A stretch of 64,000 nucleotides of DNA, taken from contig NZ_AP014509.1 of assembly GCF_000828655.1 (NCBI RefSeq), forward strand, positions 186,001-250,000, given 5' to 3'. Numbering within the stretch: the first letter of the stretch is position 1; the number at the start of each line of letters is the position of its first letter. The notes under the pieces are model-generated. The model was not told where the DNA came from. It ran no database searches and was given only the letters and a program-made list of their open reading frames with translations. Of the stretch, positions 48,267 to 54,770 are shown piece by piece. This DNA is from Thermotoga caldifontis AZM44c09 (GTDB taxonomy: Bacteria > Thermotogota > Thermotogae > Thermotogales > DSM-5069). The translations under genes and the position numbers were made by a program.

Positions 48267-48572
48267 TCAACCGTTGCGATCGTAAAGGAGTCTGACCATC
48301 GTCACGTACAGCTCCATGGCAGTGACCGCGAGCCTGCTCGCCTGATCGAACGCCGCCCTGGCCTGGGTTACGATGCCGTAGAGCCTTTCTTCCAGCTGCT
48401 GCCTCTCCGGTTCGCGAACGCTGTTGACCATGGCGTCCAGCTCCTGCATGGACTCGTCGAACGTTTTGAAGGCCTTGTTCAGCGCTTCGTGGTAACTGCT
48501 GATGGATTTGAAGAAAGAGCCGGATCCTTCTTCTTTCCGCACGAGTTGCTTGTTGAGCAACTCTTTCAGAAT
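48267..48572 (-). CDS. Small coiled-coil protein, unknown, in the RNA polymerase cluster
   Basis: About 102 residues: ILKELLNKQLVRKEEGSGSF, then FKSISSYHEALNKAFKTFDE and a long helix SVREPERQQLEERLYGIVTQ ending MVRLLYDRNG. Looks like an all-helical bundle. The only strong ribosome site, GGGAGGTGG, is spaced ideally for an ATT at 48572; a CTG and a TTG (48560) follow. A GTG far upstream (48635) has no ribosome site. No family recognised. Confidence 0.55.
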   Translation of the reverse strand: MLKELLNKQLVRKEEGSGSFFKSISSYHEALNKAFKTFDESMQELDAMVNSVREPERQQLEERLYGIVTQARAAFDQASRLAVTAMELYVTMVRLLYDRNG

Positions 48573-48641
48573 GTTACCACCTCCCTGAAAAGCGTTGTTC
48601 TCCGTTTGAGCACGGTCCGGCGTGGGACCTCCCAAAGTTTC

Positions 48642-48761
48642 ATGTACACTTTCCTGCAGACAGCGAGAAGGAGGAACTTTCGCACGGTGAAGAAAAAAGA
48701 GGGGTGAGAAGTTGAGAGGCTGTGGTGGATAACCACTCCCCCAGAGTGAATGTACACTTTC
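48642..48761. repeat. Twelve-base direct repeat upstream of the small-protein genes
   Basis: ATGTACACTTTC occurs at 48642-48653 and 48750-48761, 108 bases apart, in the gap after the AAA+ gene. On the coding (minus) strand it reads GAAAGTGTACAT. A related string, AAAGTATAGAAT, lies before the polymerase gene (54731-54720). Candidate promoter or regulator sites of this cluster. Confidence 0.45.
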
Positions 48762-48787
48762 TTAAGCGGTCACAGTGGATCGTTCGC

Positions 48788-50221
48788 TCAGAACTGGATG
48801 TCCCTTTCGAGGATGATGTCTCTCTTCCTCGAGCTCGCCTCGTGGACGGCCTTTTCGATTATCTGCATCAATTCTCTGAAGTTTCCAGGATAATGGTAGC
48901 TTTCGAGCTTTTCCAGAGCCCTCAGGCTTATCTTCTCGACGCCTCTCTCTCTGGCTTCCGAGATCGAAAGACAGAAACTGATCAGCAGTCTCAGATCTTT
49001 CTTCCTCTCCCTCAGCGGTGGCAAATGTATCTTGTACCTGAAACGATGGTAGAGATCGGCACGGAACTTACCTTCTTCGATCATTCTTCTCAGATCCCTG
49101 TTCGTGGCAGCCACGATGATGGTCGGAGCGTAGAAGACCTCGTCGCTCCCGGCGGGCTGAACCAGCCATCTGTCGAGGTAGAGGAGCAGCTTCGCCTGAA
49201 GGTGAGCATCGATCTCTCCGATCTCGTCCAGAAACACCACTCCGCCGGCGAACGCCAAGATCTTTCCGAGCCTGTCTGTGGCGTCCGTGTAGGCACCTGC
49301 CCTCGTTCCGAAGAGTTCTGAATCCACTATGTCGCTCGCCATGTTGACCATGGAAAATCTGCAGAAGAAGTCTTCAAACCGTACTCCTCCATTCTGAACA
49401 GCTTCGTAGGCTGCTTTGGCGATCAACTCGGCGACTAAGGTTTTTCCAGTACCGGTCTCTCCTTCTATCAGCACGGAAGGGATCAATCCTTTCCCAGCAA
49501 AAGGTGCACCGAATTTGTTCCTTATCATCTCGTCCATGCTGTTCTTTCGTTTTTCTGACTCGCCCTCAGATCTTTCGGATGACTTCAACTTTTTGATCAG
49601 TTCGAGCCTGTCGTTGAGCTTTTTTGAAAGGTTCAGCTTCCCGTACGATTCCTTCACCTGGTTGCAGACGTACCTGATCTGGGATGCGACCTGCCTCATG
49701 GAAGGGTCGAGGAAGAGACTGATGAAGTTGTTCTCCTCGACGCTGGATTTCTTTGTGGAAGGTTTGAAGCCGTACTTCCAATCGACTCTTTTGTAGAAAA
49801 GCGATTCGTCGTGGATGGATTCCATCGCTATAGCCCTGATCGCTTCCTTGAGCGAAGCTTCGAACTTGCCTTTCTCTTCGTACTCGCTGAGGAAATTCTT
49901 TTTCACGAATATTCCCCAAACTTCGTGTTTGACGATGTTTCTCATTATATCGTCGTCGAGTTTGTCGTCTATGAAGAGAAACACCACGTCGAACTCGTCC
50001 AGAGACAGGTGCCCCACGTTGTCCGTGATCAGTATCCTTTTTCCTCCACCTTCTCCGAGGCTGGCGTAGCAGAGCTCCTCCTTCTCCAGTTTCTTCGGTA
50101 TCACTTCGAGCAGGTTCTTCACTATCTGTTCGATACTTTCTTTCAGCACTTTGTCCCTGTCAACCTTCAAGATCACCCGAACCAACGGTGATTTTTGCGA
50201 GCAGTTCTCGCTCAAATCCAC
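48788..50221 (-). CDS. AAA+ ATPase of the sigma-54-activator class, without DNA-binding domain
   Basis: 477 residues. Residues ~1-150 form an unknown N-terminal domain with a GGGKRILITDNVGHL and FDVVFLFIDDK strand pair. The AAA+ domain follows: Walker A GETGTGKT (254-261), ELFGTRAGAYTDA (309-314 replaces the GAFTGA sigma-54 loop), Walker B GVVFLDEIGE (327-336), sensor I AATNRD (371-376), arginine finger FRADLYHR (387) and sensor II GNFREL (446-451). It stops there, lacking the Fis-type HTH. Such ATPases remodel sigma-54 holoenzyme; the changed loop and the absence of a recognisable rpoN here suggest another target, plausibly the fused polymerase two genes upstream. Overlaps the preceding gene by ~60 bases. 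Confidence 0.85.
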   Translation of the reverse strand: MDLSENCSQKSPLVRVILKVDRDKVLKESIEQIVKNLLEVIPKKLEKEELCYASLGEGGGKRILITDNVGHLSLDEFDVVFLFIDDKLDDDIMRNIVKHEVWGIFVKKNFLSEYEEKGKFEASLKEAIRAIAMESIHDESLFYKRVDWKYGFKPSTKKSSVEENNFISLFLDPSMRQVASQIRYVCNQVKESYGKLNLSKKLNDRLELIKKLKSSERSEGESEKRKNSMDEMIRNKFGAPFAGKGLIPSVLIEGETGTGKTLVAELIAKAAYEAVQNGGVRFEDFFCRFSMVNMASDIVDSELFGTRAGAYTDATDRLGKILAFAGGVVFLDEIGEIDAHLQAKLLLYLDRWLVQPAGSDEVFYAPTIIVAATNRDLRRMIEEGKFRADLYHRFRYKIHLPPLRERKKDLRLLISFCLSISEARERGVEKISLRALEKLESYHYPGNFRELMQIIEKAVHEASSRKRDIILERDIQF

Positions 50222-50849
50222 CCACCTCTCTCTGATGAACAGCGTATTTTCTGCAGATTTCTTTGAACAGAGAGGTTTCTCTGAGCGGTTTTTTGCTGGC
50301 GTACTCTTTCTTCCAGAGAATCAGTTCGTCTCTGAACTCCTGCCAGGCTCGTTCGGCCTTCTCTTGCAAGCTCTCTTTCTTCGATCTTCCAGCAGGAGTG
50401 AAGTGAGAGAGGGAAACGACGGTACCGTCTTCGAGTTCAAGGCCGAGCCACTTCAGGTCGGTCCTGGAGACCCTCTCCGAAACGACGATCTTGCCGAACA
50501 GTTCCCTGCTGTTCTGAACGGATTTGAGGCGCTCTGAGATCTCCTCCAGCACGTGGACCGCCGCGTGGTCACCCTTTTTCACAGTGGTTGTGAACAACTG
50601 CAAGCCCGCCTGTGTCTTCAAGATGTAACCGACCTTCCGGAGGTTTGATCTGAAACCCAACGTGTGCAGAGACACTTCGGATTTCTCGACCTGGTTCGCT
50701 CTGTAGTCTTCCTCGTCGTGTTCGCTGGTTTCGGAAACTTCCAGGAACGGATCTTCCATCGGCTCTGGGGCTGGTGTTATGCTCCTTCGTTTCTGCTTCT
50801 GGGCGAGTTTCTGTTTTTGCCTCTGCTCAGGTTTCTGTCTCTGCGCCAT
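50160..50849 (-). CDS. Q/K-rich N-terminus protein of unknown function, between polymerase and AAA+
   Basis: 229 residues, ATG at 50849 with GGGGGTAAG upstream, 15 bases after the polymerase stop. Residues 1-30 are QRQKQKLAQKQKRRSITPAP-like low-complexity, then MEDPFLEVSETSEHDEED. The order of a Q-rich run, TP, and a DPFLE acid block loosely resembles Region I of sigma-54 (Q-rich, MTP, NPLLE), with the middle helix missing. The rest is alpha/beta (VEKSEVSLHTLGFRSNLRKV, LKWLGLELEDGTVVSLSHFT) and ends helical. No family recognised. Its position suggests a polymerase-specific factor. Confidence 0.6.
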   Translation of the reverse strand: MAQRQKPEQRQKQKLAQKQKRRSITPAPEPMEDPFLEVSETSEHDEEDYRANQVEKSEVSLHTLGFRSNLRKVGYILKTQAGLQLFTTTVKKGDHAAVHVLEEISERLKSVQNSRELFGKIVVSERVSRTDLKWLGLELEDGTVVSLSHFTPAGRSKKESLQEKAERAWQEFRDELILWKKEYASKKPLRETSLFKEICRKYAVHQREVGGFERELLAKITVGSGDLEG

Positions 50850-50864
50850 CGAGCTTACCCCCTT

Positions 50865-53800
50865 TCAGAGAACGAACGCGTCGAAGAAGAACGCCCTGGG
50901 ATGTTTTTCAGAAAATCTCAACGAACCAGATTTCGAGAGCTGCGACTTGATCTTTTCCACCACTTCGTGACCGCGTTCGTAACTCATGCACGTGAGTGGT
51001 CCTCTGTCGAGCGAGATGGTTTCTCTGAAACTTTTCAACGGCCCGTAGAGCACCTCGAGCAGGGAGAACTGAACCGAGAGGTACTCGAAGATGCCTTTAC
51101 TCTTACCTTTGAGGTTCAACATCTCGATGATCGTTTTCGCATCTTCGTCGTTCTCGTCAGGTTCCATCAACCTTTCGAGGAACTCGAGGAAATCTTTCGA
51201 TTCGTTCGCCGATTTCACTATGTAGCTCCTGACTTTGGACATCCTGAACGGTTCACCGCTGCCGCCCGTGTGGAAGGTCTGCATGGAAAGTTGCGTTCCT
51301 CTCTCACCCGTGGAATGTGCGCAGGCCACTCCGATGTACTTGATCTTCAGCTCTTTGCCTGTGCTCGGGTCCAGACCGAACGATCTCTTCGTCACAGGTC
51401 CATTCACGGGAGAGTAGATCCTCACCCTCCTCGGTCTGTTCTTGATGTCCTCCAGATCCTCCTCGGTGAGGTATCTTCCGAGATCCACATCGTACCTCCA
51501 CAGCAGAGCGTTCTTCAGAAGGTTGCGCTGAACGAGCTTGCTGACGAACTCTTCGCTGTATTCCAGCACGTTCTCTTCTCCTTCTTCCAAGACCACGTGG
51601 CCCGCCGCCTCCACCAGGAACCTCGTGAAGTCTCCCGCTTCGGCGACGTGGAGCTTCTTGTCCATGAGCGATTTTCTCGCCCTCTCGGAGATGTGTTTCA
51701 GGTAATCTTCGAGATCGACACCCTCGAGGAAGTTACCTTTCAATCTGAAAGAGCCGCACTCTATGTTTCTGTTGAGCTGTTCGTACTGCTCCTTGCTGCC
51801 CCTGCACTCAGTTTGCTTTATCTTCGCGAAACTTTCCGAATCTCGCTCTATTTCGAATATGCTCAGCGTGAGGTTGTTCTTCGTCGCAAGTTCGAGCGCC
51901 TTTCTGTAAACATCCAAAGCCCTGTCCCATTCACCGGCGAGTATCAACTCCTTGAAATGCTTCTGCGCTTCCTTCTTGTTCTTGAAGCCCATGAAGCTCA
52001 TACCGTAAACTATGTCTTGATCGATGCTGAGTGCCAGATCTGCACTTCCGAAGATGAACGGGTTTTCTTTGAGGGTCATCCTCTTCAGCTCGTCTTCGTA
52101 CTGGATCGTGGGATAGTACACCGCGACCGTGTCGCCGTCGAAGTCGGCGTTGTAACCTTTGCATGCGAGTATGGGGAAACCTATGGCCCATTCTTCCCAG
52201 AACTCGAATCTGAAGGCCTGTATGTTGTGCTTGTGCAGAGATGGCTGTCTGTTCACGAGGACGAACTTGAACTTCGCGAGCGCGTTGAGTTCCTCCACCG
52301 TCGCGTAGGGCTTTCTGAAGAAGACCCTTCCGAAATCTGCGGGCAGGAGTATTTTGTCCGGTTCGAGTTCTGGACACGGAACGATGACGGACCTTGCCGA
52401 GTTGAACAGCCTCCTTCCGACCATGACGCTCCTCACGTATCCTTCTTTCTTGAAGACGATCTTCTTTATTCTCATCATTTTTCCTTCCGCTTTTCTCCCG
52501 CGGAACAGTCCTTCGACGAACATCCTCTGTTCTTCGGTGAGTCCATCCCTGATTGTGGATCTTCCTTTTTCGAAAACGACCTGATCGTTGTTCACGCTGT
52601 ATCGGACACCGTAAACTCTGCTCAGAATGTGGCTCAAAAATTCGTTCAGCTTCCCGGTGATTCGATCTTCAGCCGAACCTCTGTTGCACTCTTTGAAAAG
52701 TTCGAGCGTCCTGAACGCGTTGTGGTCCAGGAGGGTCCAGAACTCCATCTCACCCAACCTCTGCCCACCGTTCCTGCTCCTTCCCTTGAAAGGTTGGAAG
52801 GTGATCGGACTGGTTGATGCGTGCAGGCCTATCGCGTGGATCTTGTCCCCGACGCAGTGGTCGAGTCTGACCATGTACTGATAGCCCGCGACCGCACGGA
52901 TCTGGCTGTCATCGAATTTGACCAGGAACCTACCCAGATCGTCGGCACCGAGCGATTTCAACTTTTCGAGGATCTCTCTGCGCTGTGGTTCGTCTATGGT
53001 TTCGGTGACATCGAAGCAGTCTCTGTACAGACCTTTCTTGATCAACAAACTTATCTGGGTTTCGAACAGCTGGCCGAGGTTCATCCTCGAAACGACGCTC
53101 AGCGGACTGAGCAAAACATCCGCAGTCGTCCATTCTCCGTCGATCAGAACCTTTGGCATCTCCTCGTCTGGCAATATCTTGCTGATCACGCCCTTGTTGC
53201 CGTGCCTTCCACTGATCTTGTCTCCAACCTTCAGCGGTTTTTCGACCTCGAGTTCGAACACCACGTTGAACTCGGTTTCGAAGTGTTTGAGATACTCGGA
53301 AAGGTAAGATTCTCTCTCGGATTCGTTCGAGTTGAGCATCTTCTCTTTGAACTCGGTTATCGATTCGAACTTCTGCGGGAACAAAACGTCCCTCGAAGGT
53401 TTTATCGAGAGGATCCTGGCTGTGTAGTAACCTTCGTATCTGTACTCTCTCTTTCTGAGTGTGAACTCTCCCACGTCCTTCACCTTGACTCTCGTCTCGA
53501 GGACCGCGAGCACGTCGGATCTGACGATCCTTTCACCTTCAGACTTTTTGATCGTCAGCATGGACTCTATCTCTTCCAGACTGCCCGTTTCCGCCTTGCT
53601 CGCCTTCCAAATGAAGGAGATCTGATCGCCCTGCACCGACAGATCTTCAGGCAGAACGCCCCTGACGTTTATTTCGTAAGGCTCCTTTACCTTCGCGAAC
53701 ATCCTCTTCGCGAAGCTCTCGCTGACGACTATCCCATCCTCGAAGTTGAGTCCTCTGTAGAGCATGTACACGACCAACGCGTTGATACCCATCTTCAAAC

Positions 53801-54656
53801 TGTACGGAGTCTTCAGCACGGGCTCTTCCATGTTCTGAAGGGGGACGTACTGTTTCAAGTTCTTCGAACCCATGAGGATCCTGGCACCGTCGCTGTGTCT
53901 CAAGAAGGGTATCTGGAGCGTGGAGAGGCTGAACGTCGAGCCTCTCTTGATGGTCAGCTCGTGCAGATCGTAGGTCGCACCTTCGCACATGCACAAAAGG
54001 ATGCCGATCTTTTCAGACTCGGGCGTTTCGAACAGATCCACCCTGCCGCGATGACTCTCGTGCGGCAGCCTGATGGTCTCGGCCACTTCCTCGTGCGGGT
54101 AGATGACCTTCTTTCTGAGGAAGTTGGCCTCCAGCTCGTTCAGAGGTTCGTACGGCTCGAAGACTTTGAACATGAAACCGGTCTTTTCTTCCTCGTCCTC
54201 GTCGGATCGATCGTCGGAGTGGTTTTTCGGAAACATAACTGCATACGATCGCTGGCAGCGGAAAAGGTAGTTCAGACGGGACAGTTCGTATTCGGTTTTC
54301 TCACCTTTTTTCTTCCTTTCAGCGTACCTTCTGAGCTCGTTCGCGACCGCCAGCTGGTAGGCTGGTACGATCTTCAGCACGTCGAGGTCCAGCTCTCTCG
54401 GTTTTCCTTCAAGGGTCATCGGCACTATCACGTATGGGGTGACGTACTTTTCGTTTCTGTAGATGTAGAGATTGTCTTCGTTGGGGAACATCAGGGGGAA
54501 AAGCTTTCCATCGAGTTCCACGAGCTGAGCGGTGCTTTCCAGGACGGAGATTCCGGTCGGCTTCAGATTCGGAAACTCGAGTTCTTCTTTGGCAATTTTA
54601 CAGAGAAGGTCGAAGGCGTTTCTGACTATCGTCAAAGACAGTTCGAACCCGTCCAC
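50865..54656 (-). CDS. Compact single-chain RNA polymerase: fused beta and beta-prime catalytic cores
   Basis: About 1,263 residues. Beta half: LFETPESEKIGI (near 212), MGSKNLKQYVPLQ (265), GLNFEDGIVVSE (304), LKVGDKISGRHGNKGVISK (477), LSVVSRMNLGQLFE (521), GGQRLGEMEFW (632). Then beta-prime: SARSVIVPCPELEP (755), NRQPSLHKHNIQAF (804), the metal-binding NADFDGDTVAVYYP (838), a bridge-helix-like ARKSLMDKKLHVAEAGDFTR (995), and trigger-loop-like ERGTQLSMQTFHTGG (1120) with the His kept but Arg of MRTFH replaced by Gln. Normal beta plus beta-prime exceed 2,500 residues. Only ~100 residues join the halves, so the zinc-binding domain, clamp, lid/rudder and sigma-binding coiled coil are absent, and the funnel and lobes are reduced. 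GTG 54656 has GGGGAGG upstream. The cell must also carry normal rpoB/rpoC. Related to, but not the same as, YonO-type phage polymerases. Confidence 0.93.
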   Translation of the reverse strand: MDGFELSLTIVRNAFDLLCKIAKEELEFPNLKPTGISVLESTAQLVELDGKLFPLMFPNEDNLYIYRNEKYVTPYVIVPMTLEGKPRELDLDVLKIVPAYQLAVANELRRYAERKKKGEKTEYELSRLNYLFRCQRSYAVMFPKNHSDDRSDEDEEEKTGFMFKVFEPYEPLNELEANFLRKKVIYPHEEVAETIRLPHESHRGRVDLFETPESEKIGILLCMCEGATYDLHELTIKRGSTFSLSTLQIPFLRHSDGARILMGSKNLKQYVPLQNMEEPVLKTPYSLKMGINALVVYMLYRGLNFEDGIVVSESFAKRMFAKVKEPYEINVRGVLPEDLSVQGDQISFIWKASKAETGSLEEIESMLTIKKSEGERIVRSDVLAVLETRVKVKDVGEFTLRKREYRYEGYYTARILSIKPSRDVLFPQKFESITEFKEKMLNSNESERESYLSEYLKHFETEFNVVFELEVEKPLKVGDKISGRHGNKGVISKILPDEEMPKVLIDGEWTTADVLLSPLSVVSRMNLGQLFETQISLLIKKGLYRDCFDVTETIDEPQRREILEKLKSLGADDLGRFLVKFDDSQIRAVAGYQYMVRLDHCVGDKIHAIGLHASTSPITFQPFKGRSRNGGQRLGEMEFWTLLDHNAFRTLELFKECNRGSAEDRITGKLNEFLSHILSRVYGVRYSVNNDQVVFEKGRSTIRDGLTEEQRMFVEGLFRGRKAEGKMMRIKKIVFKKEGYVRSVMVGRRLFNSARSVIVPCPELEPDKILLPADFGRVFFRKPYATVEELNALAKFKFVLVNRQPSLHKHNIQAFRFEFWEEWAIGFPILACKGYNADFDGDTVAVYYPTIQYEDELKRMTLKENPFIFGSADLALSIDQDIVYGMSFMGFKNKKEAQKHFKELILAGEWDRALDVYRKALELATKNNLTLSIFEIERDSESFAKIKQTECRGSKEQYEQLNRNIECGSFRLKGNFLEGVDLEDYLKHISERARKSLMDKKLHVAEAGDFTRFLVEAAGHVVLEEGEENVLEYSEEFVSKLVQRNLLKNALLWRYDVDLGRYLTEEDLEDIKNRPRRVRIYSPVNGPVTKRSFGLDPSTGKELKIKYIGVACAHSTGERGTQLSMQTFHTGGSGEPFRMSKVRSYIVKSANESKDFLEFLERLMEPDENDEDAKTIIEMLNLKGKSKGIFEYLSVQFSLLEVLYGPLKSFRETISLDRGPLTCMSYERGHEVVEKIKSQLSKSGSLRFSEKHPRAFFFDAFVL

Positions 54657-54719
54657 GACCACACCTCCCCACGGGCTTTACAGCTTCACCGGGATCGATT
54701 CGTGGAGCTTTGCACTTCT

Positions 54720-54731
54720 ATTCTATACTTT
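54720..54731 (-). promoter_or_regulatory. Promoter-like element before the fused polymerase gene
   Basis: On the minus strand AAAGTATAGAAT, within a GTAAAGTAAAGTATAGAATA run, about 65 bases upstream of the GTG. TATAGAAT could be a -10; no good TTGACA-like -35 sits at 17 bases. It resembles the GAAAGTGTACAT repeats before the small-protein genes. Confidence 0.4.
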
Positions 54732-54770
54732 ACTTTACTTCGATCCAGACGGGTGCGGTCCTGCATCCTT

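Noticed and set aside
50865-54656. The polymerase as the housekeeping RpoB/RpoC fused by assembly error
   Set aside because: Beta and beta-prime parts are each far too short and lack clamp and zinc domains in the middle of a continuous frame. A simple join of rpoB and rpoC would give more than 2,500 residues.
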